From an uncultured Ruminococcus sp. (GTDB taxonomy: Bacteria; Bacillota; Clostridia; Oscillospirales; Acutalibacteraceae): DNA of 64,000 nt. Location: assembly GCA_902777275.1 (NCBI GenBank), contig CACYTI010000011.1, positions 1-64,000 on the forward strand. The letters run 5' to 3'. Position numbers and translations under genes: made by a program. Below the pieces are notes generated by a model that saw only the letters and a list, made by a program, of their open reading frames with translations, made no database searches and was not told where the DNA came from. Positions 15,806 to 23,461 of this stretch are shown piece after piece. Each line of letters starts with the position of its first letter. The stretch's first letter is position 1.

Positions 15806-17559
15806 AGTCCTAACTCCTCCTTACTAAGCTGAGATAAAGCGATCTCCTGATAAACAGGACAATTCCTGACAAGGTCATAGTGCTTACCTTTACCGACCAT
15901 CTTACCGTTATCCAGTACAACGATCTGGTCCGCGTCCATAATTGTACCGACGCGCTGTGCGATAATGACTCTTGTGGTATCCGGCAACTGCTCGGTGATA
16001 CGACCTCTGACCGTCTTATCGGTCTTATAGTCGAGAGCCGAGAACGAGTCGTCGAAAATCAGGATCTCGGGCTTGGTCGCAACCGCTCTCGCGATACAGA
16101 GTCTCTGCTTCTGACCGCCTGAGAAGTTCGAGCCGCCCTGAGCTACTTGGGATTCATACTCGTTTCTCTTCTTCATAACGAAGCCGTCGGCGTCGGCGAT
16201 CTGTGCCGCCCATCTGACGTCCTCAAGCGTCATTTCCGAATCCTTGAACGCGATATTATCCTTGATATTGCCCTTGAAGAGGAAGCCTCTCTGCGGAGCG
16301 TAACCGATGCGGTCTCTCAGATCCTTCTGGAGAACGTTTTTGACGTTGACGCCGTCGACGAGTACCTCACCGCGTGTGCAGTCAGCCATACGCGGGATCA
16401 TATTGATGATAGTCGTTTTACCGCTGCCGGTAGCGCCGATAAACGCGATGGTCTCGCCCTTCTTAACCTTAAACGAAATATCGGATACGGCCTCTTTATC
16501 CGTTCCCGGATAGGCAAAGCCGACGTTTTTGAATTCGATCGTGCCTTTTTCTTTGAACGAAACGGGCTTGTCGGTATCCAATACGGAAACCTCATGGACA
16601 ATGACCTCGTTGATACGCCTTGCGCTGACAGAAGCTCTCGGCCAGATAACGATCAGTGTGACCATCAGGACGAAGGACATAATGATCTGGCTGGCAAGCA
16701 TAACAAACGCGTTTGTCGCGCTGAAGGACTGAGAAGCAGCTTCCATATCCATGCCGTTAAGGGCATATGCGCTTGCCCACAGAATGGACAATGACAGACC
16801 CGACATGACCATCATTACAAACGGTGTAAAGAAGGACAAAACTCTGCCGGCAAAAATCTGCACCGTGGTAAAATTGGTGTTGACCTTTTCAAACTTGTTT
16901 TCCTGATAAGACTCGGCGTTGAACGCTCTGACGACTCTGACGCCGGTAAGGTTTTCTCTGGAAGCGACGTTGAGCATATCGGTCAGCTTCTGGACGATTT
17001 TGAACTTCGGCGTTAACATCATCAGCAGAACAGCAACCGCAACGACAAGGAGAACCAGCCATATGGCGGTGACGATCGTCAAAGAAGTACTGGCGTATTG
17101 CAGCAAAAGAATGACAGACCACACCATAACAACAGGAGCTAAAAACGCGGTTTTTAAAAATGTGAGCCACGCAAGATGGGTATTCTGCATATCGTTGGTT
17201 GTTCGGGTGATCAAAGACTCGGTAGAGAACGAAGCGAAGTCCGAGATAGCGAACTCGTTGACCCTCTCATACATTCTCTGCCTGATACCTGTGATACAGC
17301 TTGAAGCGGTCGCACTGGCTACGAATCGGATAATGACCTCGATCGCCGCCATAAGTATAGCGCATATGACCATATACAGACCATACCACCAGATTTCAGC
17401 TACACCGTTTTCTCTGCTTTTTTGAACAGCGCCGGTAAGCAGACTTATGTAGCTTACGATTTGCATCATGAAGAACACTTCACCGAGTGTCAGAAGAAAG
17501 ATCGCAATAACCGATACCCAGTTTTTAGCCTTCATGTTTTTGAAGAGTAATTTGAACAT
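15802..17559 (-). CDS. Heterodimeric ABC exporter subunit, degenerate ATPase site
   Basis: A 585-residue half-transporter with six transmembrane helices (1-310) and a nucleotide-binding domain: Walker A GATGSGKTT, signature FSGGQ, Walker B EILIFDDSFSALD. The residue after the Walker B Asp is Asp, not the catalytic Glu, and the H-loop reads AQRV instead of AHR, both typical of the non-hydrolysing site in heterodimeric exporters. The frame is open to 17622, but GAGGGG precedes the ATG at 17559. It has a promoter at 17636-17664 with a perfect dyad upstream, pointing to activation by the regulator that also binds at 11882. Confidence 0.9.
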   Translation of the reverse strand: MFKLLFKNMKAKNWVSVIAIFLLTLGEVFFMMQIVSYISLLTGAVQKSRENGVAEIWWYGLYMVICAILMAAIEVIIRFVASATASSCITGIRQRMYERVNEFAISDFASFSTESLITRTTNDMQNTHLAWLTFLKTAFLAPVVMVWSVILLLQYASTSLTIVTAIWLVLLVVAVAVLLMMLTPKFKIVQKLTDMLNVASRENLTGVRVVRAFNAESYQENKFEKVNTNFTTVQIFAGRVLSFFTPFVMMVMSGLSLSILWASAYALNGMDMEAASQSFSATNAFVMLASQIIMSFVLMVTLIVIWPRASVSARRINEVIVHEVSVLDTDKPVSFKEKGTIEFKNVGFAYPGTDKEAVSDISFKVKKGETIAFIGATGSGKTTIINMIPRMADCTRGEVLVDGVNVKNVLQKDLRDRIGYAPQRGFLFKGNIKDNIAFKDSEMTLEDVRWAAQIADADGFVMKKRNEYESQVAQGGSNFSGGQKQRLCIARAVATKPEILIFDDSFSALDYKTDKTVRGRITEQLPDTTRVIIAQRVGTIMDADQIVVLDNGKMVGKGKHYDLVRNCPVYQEIALSQLSKEELGL

Positions 17560-17635
17560 GACATCCCCTCTTTTAAAAAATTTTTTGCTTATATTATCGG
17601 TAAAGCTACCGACTAATACCACAACCTTATATTAA

Positions 17636-17664
17636 ATAATAAATAAAATAAATAGCTAAGTCAA
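17636..17664 (-). promoter_or_regulatory. Promoter of the ABC exporter operon
   Basis: On the minus strand: TTGACT (17664-17659), 17 bp, TATTAT (17641-17636). Confidence 0.65.
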
Positions 17665-17681
17665 TATTTTTTTATTAATTT

Positions 17682-17704
17682 AGGTGTTCCATTCTGGAAC
17701 ACCT
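17682..17704. promoter_or_regulatory. Dyad operator upstream of the ABC exporter promoter
   Basis: AGGTGTTCCA-TTC-TGGAACACCT, a perfect 10-bp inverted repeat. The centre (17693) lies 29 bp upstream of the -35 box. It shares GGTGTTCCA-N3-TGGAACA with 11882-11902. Confidence 0.7.
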
Positions 17705-17825
17705 CTTGATATTTTAAAAAAAATATTGTAATATAATAATGGAAATTTGTATAATTTAATCAAAATACGGAATTTCCGCGAAATATGCAGACACAAAAAA
17801 ACAAGTGGATTTACGGAGGCAGGAA

Positions 17826-19181
17826 ATGGCAAAGGAAAAAAGAAAACACAGAAAACCGATCGTCACATTCTTATCGGCGCTGGGTGTGGCAATACTGGGT
17901 ATCGTCCTTCTGTTTTTGGAGGATGAAACCGTAGAAAGTTTAATGGTATTGATCGTTTCGGTCAGCTTGCTGCTGGGCGGCATTTCGTTTATGATTGAGA
18001 AGTTTCGCATAAAAAAGTTTTTGACGGGAATTTTGGGACTTGCATTGTATTTGGCTGTAGCATTGGTTTTGCTTTTATTACAGTACTATATTAAACTCAT
18101 CACAATTACGCCGTGTCTTTTGATCGGCATAGTCGCGGTGATCGTCGGTATTGTAAGAGCCGCAATATGCGTGAACTGTTTCCTTAACGGCTACAGAGGC
18201 GGTATTATGAACGGTCTGTTTGCACTTATTTTAATTCTGACAGGCTTGTTTCTCGCAATAGCGCCTCTTGATAACTTTTCGGCACTCCGTTATTTTATTT
18301 CACTCTATCTGTTTATCTATGCGATAACGCTCTTTGGAGATTTTTATGCCGAGGTCACCCGTTCCGAGCTGGAAGAGGATCGTATCCGCCGCCGCACTCA
18401 CATCGCTATGCCCAATTTGATCACTGCGTTCAAGGTAAAAAACATGGTCAAGGAAATCTACCAAAAGATCGACGAAAAAAAATTTGACGGAAAAAGTGTT
18501 GTTGAGGACAAACCAAACTGTGACCTTGACACCGTTAACCTTGAAATCAATCTCCATTTGACCGATCCCAAGGGCAACCAGTTCGGTCATATGGATATCG
18601 CCATAGGCAATACCGTGTATTCTTACGGCACCTATGACAAGAGCAAAAACAAGATGGCGGGCTTTATTTCACAGGGCACCTACGCTGAAATACCAAAGCT
18701 TCCGTACTATAAGTACTGCATCGACAACTGCGGCGACTATATCATCAGCTACGGCGCTTGTTTTTCCGAAAAGCAGCTCAATTCGGTAAAGGACAGGATA
18801 ACTATGTTCAAGGAATATTGCGAGCCGCTGGAGCTTAAAATCGAGAATCCCGAAATCACTACCCCCGAACCGGGCAAGCGTTACGGCGATTCCGGAGAAA
18901 ATCTGGTGCGGTTTCTCAATGCAAAAATATTCACGGTTACCGACGGCTCCTTTAAGAGTTATTTCGGCGTAAACGTAAACTGCGTGCAATTTGCGGACTG
19001 GCTTCTCTCAGATACGGGAATTGACGCTGTTTCCGTGGGCGGACTTCGCACACCGGGCGCGTTTTATTATATGCTTGATAATATGTTCCATCGCCCGAAT
19101 AACCGAATCATCCGGAAGATATCTTATTTTTCAACAGAGAATATTGAAGAGATCATCAAGCTTGGAAGTAATGTCGATTAA
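17826..19181 (+). CDS. Multi-helix membrane protein with permuted papain-like tail
   Basis: A 451-residue protein. Residues 10-175 hold about six hydrophobic helices in hairpin pairs resembling HdeD/DUF308 proteins. After a charged linker, residues 225-450 form a soluble domain with FGHMDIAIG (His255) and, 130 residues later, VNCVQFADWLL (Cys386). A His-bearing strand followed downstream by an NCxxF motif is the hallmark of circularly permuted NlpC/P60 (LRAT-like) papain-fold enzymes, which act on amides or acyl chains. That assignment is inferred from motif order only. GGAGG precedes the ATG at 17826; the upstream ATG at 17805 lacks a site. A strong terminator follows. Confidence 0.7.
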   Translation: MAKEKRKHRKPIVTFLSALGVAILGIVLLFLEDETVESLMVLIVSVSLLLGGISFMIEKFRIKKFLTGILGLALYLAVALVLLLLQYYIKLITITPCLLIGIVAVIVGIVRAAICVNCFLNGYRGGIMNGLFALILILTGLFLAIAPLDNFSALRYFISLYLFIYAITLFGDFYAEVTRSELEEDRIRRRTHIAMPNLITAFKVKNMVKEIYQKIDEKKFDGKSVVEDKPNCDLDTVNLEINLHLTDPKGNQFGHMDIAIGNTVYSYGTYDKSKNKMAGFISQGTYAEIPKLPYYKYCIDNCGDYIISYGACFSEKQLNSVKDRITMFKEYCEPLELKIENPEITTPEPGKRYGDSGENLVRFLNAKIFTVTDGSFKSYFGVNVNCVQFADWLLSDTGIDAVSVGGLRTPGAFYYMLDNMFHRPNNRIIRKISYFSTENIEEIIKLGSNVD

Positions 19182-19202
19182 TACCTCCGGCGGCAGAAAA
19201 AA

Positions 19203-19232
19203 GAGCAAGGTTTTCACGCCTTGCTCTTTCTT
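19203..19232 (+). terminator. Terminator of the papain-like membrane protein gene
   Basis: GAGCAAGG (19203-19210) pairs with CCTTGCTC (19219-19226); TTTCTTTT follows. Confidence 0.8.
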
Positions 19233-19251
19233 TTACATTAACATAAGAAAT

Positions 19252-19287
19252 CACCTCCTGATTCCAGTCTGAGTGAATCAGGAGGTG
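19252..19287 (-). terminator. Terminator of the NYN-domain gene
   Basis: A perfect 13-bp stem, CACCTCCTGATTC with GAATCAGGAGGTG, followed on the minus strand by ATTTCTT, just past the NYN-protein stop. Confidence 0.75.
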
Positions 19288-19292
19288 TCATT

Positions 19293-20663
19293 TTATTCTT
19301 CTTGAACTTTAATTTTGAGTATGCCGTTATCGTCAATCTCAAGCCGCATTTTGCGAATGTATTTGTTATAGAAATTGCTCTTTTCGGAAGCGGACACGTC
19401 CATTCGTAGATTTCTTATTATTTCGTCAATCAAAGCGTGAGTATCAACAGCAAGTGCCTTCCCCATTTCGTCCTTGAGCGCCGAAACGAACATGGAGTTC
19501 TTGAAAGATTTGATATTGCCTGTGCAGAAATCGTCCATGAAGCAGTAATAGGTGCCGTCCTGCTCCAAAGCGTTTTGAATGTCGGGACCGCATTTTTCTT
19601 CCTCTACCATAACTAAGAAGTCTGCGTCCGGCAATGAGGAAATAACGCCCCAAAAATCCGAATCGCTTGACAGCAGTATAAAGGCTGTCACGTTATCTTT
19701 ATAAAATGCCTTTGAAATTCCCATGCCCATTTTTATATCGACAAGAGACTTATCATATTTGATTCTCTCAACTATGTTATGCTCGACCGGAATGCCTGTT
19801 ACCGCTTTCAGATAACGCCATGCATTTGTGGTATGAACATCATCGTATAGGACTATCTTTTGGATTTTATCTGTTTCGGTTTTATCTAACTGTTTGAGAA
19901 CCGAAGCAAGCTTGAACGGATCGCTGTTTTCGCAATCTACTACAAGCTCTACCGATTCGCTGTTGTCTATAAACTCATATATGTTTCTTTTTACTGTTTT
20001 GCTTGCGTCTTTGACTTTTGATAAGTCTTCAAATATATCGCCATACTGACTGTATAATACTTTCGCAAATTTTCTGTCATTGATAAGGATATTGCCTTCA
20101 TCAACAGGTCGCCAATTGATATACATTTGATATGGATAACAGTTTTTATTGGCGAGGTAGCTTTTTGATTCGGCGATGATCTCCTTTTCCTTTTGACCAC
20201 GCGGCATGATGAATAAGGGTCTGATATAATCCCAGCGTATCCAATCGGGAAATATATCTTTTACGTTGTTGATTCGCTGAGTTATCAGTTTATTTATGTC
20301 GGCAAGGTATAGATTAACAAAGTAATTGACCTTGATAATGTCGATTCCGCATTTATGCAGTGTTTTGACATCTTCCCGGTATCGCTCTTGTCGGTCAAGG
20401 TTTGTGAGGTTATAAACCATTTGATTTTGCGTTTCTGAGTAATTCAACATCAGATTTGTTCTGATTCTGCATAGACAGCGTATGATAACACATTCTTGAT
20501 TTTTCTGTAATTCTTCGTATAGCTGTTCTTCCTGTTCATAGTAAAAGCTGCATTTTTGCCAATCAACGCCTATAAGAAACGCCATGATGGTGCATACGCG
20601 CGTCTGATCTTGTCTGAAATCGTCTGCTGATAATGGTGCTAATTGAGTTTGTATATCGGTCAT
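19293..20663 (-). CDS. NYN-domain (PIN-like) putative ribonuclease
   Basis: A 456-residue protein. The central region 238-355 reads as an NYN domain of the PIN-like nuclease fold: VELVVDCENSD (Asp243, Glu245), KIVLYDD, VDIKMGMGISKAF (Asp309), and AFILLSSDSDFWGVI (Asp334, Asp336), a full acidic set for metal-dependent RNA cleavage. The N-terminal 230 residues are helical and unrecognised; the C-terminal 90 residues are charged. NYN proteins act in RNA processing or decay, sometimes in defence islands. Its neighbours are accessory genes (a Cys-pair mini-protein, a toxin-antitoxin pair), which makes a defence role possible but unproven. Confidence 0.75.
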   Translation of the reverse strand: MTDIQTQLAPLSADDFRQDQTRVCTIMAFLIGVDWQKCSFYYEQEEQLYEELQKNQECVIIRCLCRIRTNLMLNYSETQNQMVYNLTNLDRQERYREDVKTLHKCGIDIIKVNYFVNLYLADINKLITQRINNVKDIFPDWIRWDYIRPLFIMPRGQKEKEIIAESKSYLANKNCYPYQMYINWRPVDEGNILINDRKFAKVLYSQYGDIFEDLSKVKDASKTVKRNIYEFIDNSESVELVVDCENSDPFKLASVLKQLDKTETDKIQKIVLYDDVHTTNAWRYLKAVTGIPVEHNIVERIKYDKSLVDIKMGMGISKAFYKDNVTAFILLSSDSDFWGVISSLPDADFLVMVEEEKCGPDIQNALEQDGTYYCFMDDFCTGNIKSFKNSMFVSALKDEMGKALAVDTHALIDEIIRNLRMDVSASEKSNFYNKYIRKMRLEIDDNGILKIKVQEE

Positions 20664-20818
20664 TTATTGTTCCTCCCGTGAAGTTTTTATAGTTTTATTC
20701 TATCATTAAAAACCGCCCATTGCAATGGGATTTCGAGATTATCCGACTCCGCTCCACTCAGAAAATTATGTCGTTTTTTGAGTTAATTCTATAAAGCACT
20801 CAACGGTTTTATCTGTCG

Positions 20819-20827
20819 TGCTATAAT
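20819..20827 (+). promoter_or_regulatory. Extended -10 promoter of the 55-residue Cys-pair gene
   Basis: TG-C-TATAAT (20819-20827) with only a poor -35, about 50 bp before the ATG at 20877. Confidence 0.55.
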
Positions 20828-20876
20828 GATTCCTGTTCGTTTTGAAAAAAGTATTTTCGGATAGGAGTTTTGAATC

Positions 20877-21044
20877 ATGGATAATCAAAAGACGTGTGCG
20901 GATTGTGTTAATCTCGGTCGTGAAGTATACTGCATGAAGTGCAAAAGATTGAATAACGGCTACAAGGATTTGTTTGTTGAAGAATCCAAAAACGAGTACA
21001 TCAACATTAAACCCATACAAGCATATCAGGCGGCTCGCAGTTGA
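20877..21044 (+). CDS. 55-residue protein with two CxxC knuckles
   Basis: A small gene supported by all signals: extended -10 promoter, AGGAG about 9 nt before the ATG, and a strong terminator whose stem begins within the last codons. The product starts MDNQKTCADCVNLGREVYC, continues MKCKRLNNGYKDLF and ends YQAARS. CADC and CMKC give four cysteines spaced like a zinc ribbon or knuckle. A 139-codon open frame lies antisense to it at 20766-21185 but has no such signals. It is transcribed divergently from the NYN-domain gene. I do not recognise the family; an adaptor or nucleic-acid-binding role is a guess. Confidence 0.7.
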   Translation: MDNQKTCADCVNLGREVYCMKCKRLNNGYKDLFVEESKNEYINIKPIQAYQAARS

Positions 21045-21060
21045 GCCGCCTGTGCTTTTT
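21028..21060 (+). terminator. Terminator of the 55-residue gene
   Basis: AGGCGGCTC (21028-21036) pairs with GAGCCGCCT (21043-21051), overlapping the stop codon; GTGCTTTTT follows. Confidence 0.8.
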
Positions 21061-21061
21061 G

Positions 21062-21078
21062 GTGGACAAATTGTCCAT
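21062..21078. repeat. Dispersed palindrome, copy 3
   Basis: GTGGACAA-A-TTGTCCAT, the reverse-strand form of the palindrome at 539 and 1281 with one changed end base. It lies directly after the terminator of the 55-residue gene. Confidence 0.65.
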
Positions 21079-21287
21079 ACTTCCTTACTCTCTCCCCTCA
21101 ACAATCCCGATATATTTGAAGATCGTTGGATATGACATCGGACAGAGTTTTGTTTTATAGGTAATCTCTCATAATTCAATGTCATGCAGAATTGCGGAAG
21201 ATTATGCCGTGAAGATTCCGTGCTTATGCGCGGCAGAGAATCGTTAGTGGTTCCCTATATTCTTTTTTTAATATCTCAGAGTGTAAA

Positions 21288-22058
21288 TCAACCCATTCCG
21301 AAGAAGCTGAAAATACTGAAGCCTGTGGGAAGCGGTATCGTGACCATATAGATAGTCGCAAGAACCACTCCGGCAATAGCGATGCAAAGCACCACCTTGC
21401 GGTTCGGTAGATTTCTGAACACACCGACAATACCCAACAGGAAGAGTACAACGGAATAGATCACGTTGACAAGGTTATATGAGTCACCGTTCCTGTTATC
21501 GCGCTGTCCTTCCTCAAGAAGTCTCTGCGACTCAGCTTTAAGGCTGTTTGCTTTCTCAAAATACTTATCGGTCGTTCCCTCTACCTCGAAGGGTGAAACC
21601 ATGCCTTGTTCCATTTGCTGTATGGCTTCCGCCAAGATTTGGCTGCAATTCTGAGTCATGAATGCTTCCATCTTGTTTTCGTAGATCCTTGCTTCCTCTT
21701 TATTGCCGTTCATCTTGGCGACTTCCGCGTCAAGCTGGTAATCTATGGCGGTATTCCACGCCATCAAATCGGAAAGATACAATTGCATTGCGGAATTGTA
21801 CTCGGAGTTTCCCTCCGCCGCTATATTGTTGCTCTTTGTGTAATTTGTCGCCTGATTGCCGCCGTGCAGTGACCCTATCCATGTCGCCCATGCGGTAAGC
21901 AATGCTGTTACGCCCAAAAAAACCGCCGTGATTATCTCAATGCGCTTTGCGGTGAGCAGGGTTTTCTTTTTAGGCTCCGTTTCTTTTTCGACTTCCGCCT
22001 GTTCTTCGACTTCTGCCTGTGCAGAATTTGTTTCAAGTTCTTTTTTGTCTGTTGGCAT
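21288..22058 (-). CDS. Uncharacterised membrane protein with three helices
   Basis: A 256-residue protein. An acidic cytoplasmic tail (many Glu/Lys, about 1-35) precedes a transmembrane helix near 38-60 (IEIITAVFLGVTALLTAWATW). A long soluble helical region of about 130 residues follows, rich in Gln, Asn and Glu and probably coiled-coil, and two C-terminal helices (LVNVIYSVVLFLLGIVGVF, VVLCIAIAGVVLATIYMV) end the protein. The pattern reminds me of DUF4337-type proteins but I am not sure. GGAGG precedes the ATG at 22058; the longer frame from 22094 lacks a site. It lies just downstream of the toxin gene on the same strand. Function unknown. Confidence 0.65.
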   Translation of the reverse strand: MPTDKKELETNSAQAEVEEQAEVEKETEPKKKTLLTAKRIEIITAVFLGVTALLTAWATWIGSLHGGNQATNYTKSNNIAAEGNSEYNSAMQLYLSDLMAWNTAIDYQLDAEVAKMNGNKEEARIYENKMEAFMTQNCSQILAEAIQQMEQGMVSPFEVEGTTDKYFEKANSLKAESQRLLEEGQRDNRNGDSYNLVNVIYSVVLFLLGIVGVFRNLPNRKVVLCIAIAGVVLATIYMVTIPLPTGFSIFSFFGMG

Positions 22059-22123
22059 ATTTTTTCCTCCGTTCTTTATAATAAAAAATTGCAAAAAAGT
22101 GCAGTGTATTGCGGTGCCGATAC

Positions 22124-22429
22124 CTATGGCTTGGCAGCGGGCTTTCTGCTTTGTATTATTGTTTTTTCATAAGCCTCCCGCTTGATCCCGATTGTCAGAG
22201 CAAGAAAAATAAGCTTGCTGTCCTTTATCAGGCAAATCAAACGATAATCGCCGATCCTGTAACGCCACCGGTTTGCCGCGTTTGAGGTCAGCGCTTTGCC
22301 GTGCGCCCGGGGATCGTCGCAGCCGACAAGATTCCTGACGACCCAAGCTTTTATCATTTTTTGCGTATACTTTTCAAGCTCTTTAAACTCCTTATCGAAC
22401 CTCGGAGTTGTTTCAACGGAATAACTCAT
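22124..22429 (-). CDS. RelE/ParE-family toxin
   Basis: A 101-residue basic protein of the RelE superfamily: start MSYSVETTPRFDKEFKELEK, the helix-turn-strand core with RWRYRIGDYRLICLI and the final strand LIFLALTIGIKREAYEK. RelE toxins cleave mRNA in the ribosomal A site, and the Arg/Tyr-rich strands (RYRIGDYR) supply the likely catalytic residues. It overlaps the antitoxin stop by 4 bp (ATGA), the standard coupled arrangement. The C-terminal tail (SRKPAAKP) is extra. A ParE-type gyrase poison is less likely given the RYRIGDYR core. Confidence 0.85.
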   Translation of the reverse strand: MSYSVETTPRFDKEFKELEKYTQKMIKAWVVRNLVGCDDPRAHGKALTSNAANRWRYRIGDYRLICLIKDSKLIFLALTIGIKREAYEKTIIQSRKPAAKP

Positions 22430-22650
22430 ATATCAGGTTCCTTCCACAGCACGGCGATAGGAGTGCTTTTTTCACCGCTGTTTTTATATTCGGCAAGCGC
22501 AGCTCCGGCAACCGAGACATCGTATTCGTCCTCGATTTTTTCAAACAGGGCGCGCCTGAAGGCTTCCGAAAGCGACATTGAATGAAGCTTTGCGTAGCTG
22601 CTTGCCAAATTTTTTTCTTCTTCAGTCAACCTGATTGAAAAGCTCATCAT
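22426..22650 (-). CDS. RelB-type ribbon-helix-helix antitoxin
   Basis: A 74-residue antitoxin: N-terminal ribbon-helix-helix DNA-binding domain (FSIRLTEEEKNLASSYAKLH, SLSEAFRRALFEKIEDE), then a short acidic toxin-binding tail with Ala- and Gly-rich linker. The open frame extends to 22683, but AAAGGGG lies before the ATG at 22650, and the upstream part carries a perfect palindrome better read as operator. It should neutralise the RelE-like protein and repress the pair. The DUF6290 group has this same layout. Confidence 0.82.
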   Translation of the reverse strand: MMSFSIRLTEEEKNLASSYAKLHSMSLSEAFRRALFEKIEDEYDVSVAGAALAEYKNSGEKSTPIAVLWKEPDI

Positions 22651-22666
22651 CGTCAACCCCTTTCGT

Positions 22667-22679
22667 AGTACATTGTACT
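22667..22679. promoter_or_regulatory. Operator palindrome of the toxin-antitoxin pair
   Basis: AGTACA-T-TGTACT, 17 bp before the antitoxin ATG, within an AT-rich promoter region. It is the expected binding site for the antitoxin or its complex. Confidence 0.6.
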
Positions 22680-22901
22680 GCATTTATTACGCTTTGTCAA
22701 TGTATCGATCCCAAATTCTTAAAACACCAAGAAATAAATAAAAAAGTCAGCAAATCAGCTAATGCTCCGCTTGTAAATTGTCTGATTCCAATCATGCATT
22801 TGCAGAGATTTCTGCAACTTATTCATAAAACATCCGGATGTTTTTATCTATTTTGTCTGAGCTTTGCTAAATCTTTATTGCATTGAGTTTTTATTTATGG
22901 T

Positions 22902-23090
22902 ATGATAAAATTGAAAAACAAACGCGCATTGTTTCACCGCACGGTTATGTTATACGCGACGAAAGAACCGGTTTATATGGTAATGATACTTGAATCCGCT
23001 ATCACGTTTTGTTCGTGGATAGTGTTGATTTCCGGAGCGATTTTCTTCCTGATAAAAGAAAGCTCCTCTTATTATATGAAGATGATATGA
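22902..23090 (+). CDS. Small membrane protein A, overlaps its partner
   Basis: A 62-residue open frame with one clear transmembrane helix (about 27-50, MVMILESAITFCSWIVLISG). A plausible promoter, TTGCAT - 17 bp - TATGAT, places the first ATG inside the -10 box, so translation probably starts downstream, at the second or third Met. No strong ribosome site is visible. The stop overlaps the ATG of the next frame (ATGA at 23087-23090), so the two are either translationally coupled mini-proteins or one two-helix protein split by a frameshift. Not recognised. Confidence 0.4.
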   Translation: MIKLKNKRALFHRTVMLYATKEPVYMVMILESAITFCSWIVLISGAIFFLIKESSSYYMKMI

Positions 23091-23263
23091 TTTCCGCTGC
23101 TATAATCACCCACGCCTATTACAACTCGCTGATACAGTCTAATTTTATGATCATCGGCGTGATTTTCCCGGTGGTTATCTATCTGCCGTCTTTGATCAAT
23201 TTAAGACGAAAAATGATAAAAACGAAAAAGAACAGGCGTGAACAGCTTCTTCCCGATGAATAG
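23087..23263 (+). CDS. Small membrane protein B, coupled to A
   Basis: A 58-residue frame from the ATG in the ATGA overlap. It has one hydrophobic helix (about 20-38, FMIIGVIFPVVIYLPSLIN) and then a strongly basic tail (RRKMIKTKKNRREQ). It could be the second half of the protein begun in the previous frame. A bidirectional terminator follows at 23279-23340. Function unknown. Confidence 0.4.
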   Translation: MISAAIITHAYYNSLIQSNFMIIGVIFPVVIYLPSLINLRRKMIKTKKNRREQLLPDE

Positions 23264-23278
23264 TAAATAACACATACA

Positions 23279-23340
23279 AAAAGCCTTCCTTCAACGCGCG
23301 CGTCAAACTGAACGCGGCATTAAAGGAAGACTTTTATTAT
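23279..23340. terminator. Bidirectional terminator between mini-genes and dockerin pseudogene
   Basis: Outer arms CTTCCTT/AAGGAAG with an inner ACGCG/CGCG pairing; T-rich on the plus side (CTTTTATTATTTC) and GCTTTTTG on the minus side. Confidence 0.65.
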
Positions 23341-23461
23341 TTCTTTACTTTATAGAAAACTTCTTTTCCCGCCGTTGATGAAGCTTTCCAAAAGAATAAT
23401 TTTTACAAAGGCGGAACCGGGTGCAGCATCACGCTGCTTCACGACGATAATCTTCAGAAAG

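Noticed and set aside
16307-16794. Plus-strand frames within the exporter genes
   Set aside because: They mirror the strong coding strand and have no signals of their own; the same holds for most long antisense frames across the window.
20766-21185. 139-codon minus-strand frame
   Set aside because: It is antisense to the 55-residue Cys-pair gene, which alone has a promoter, ribosome site and terminator.
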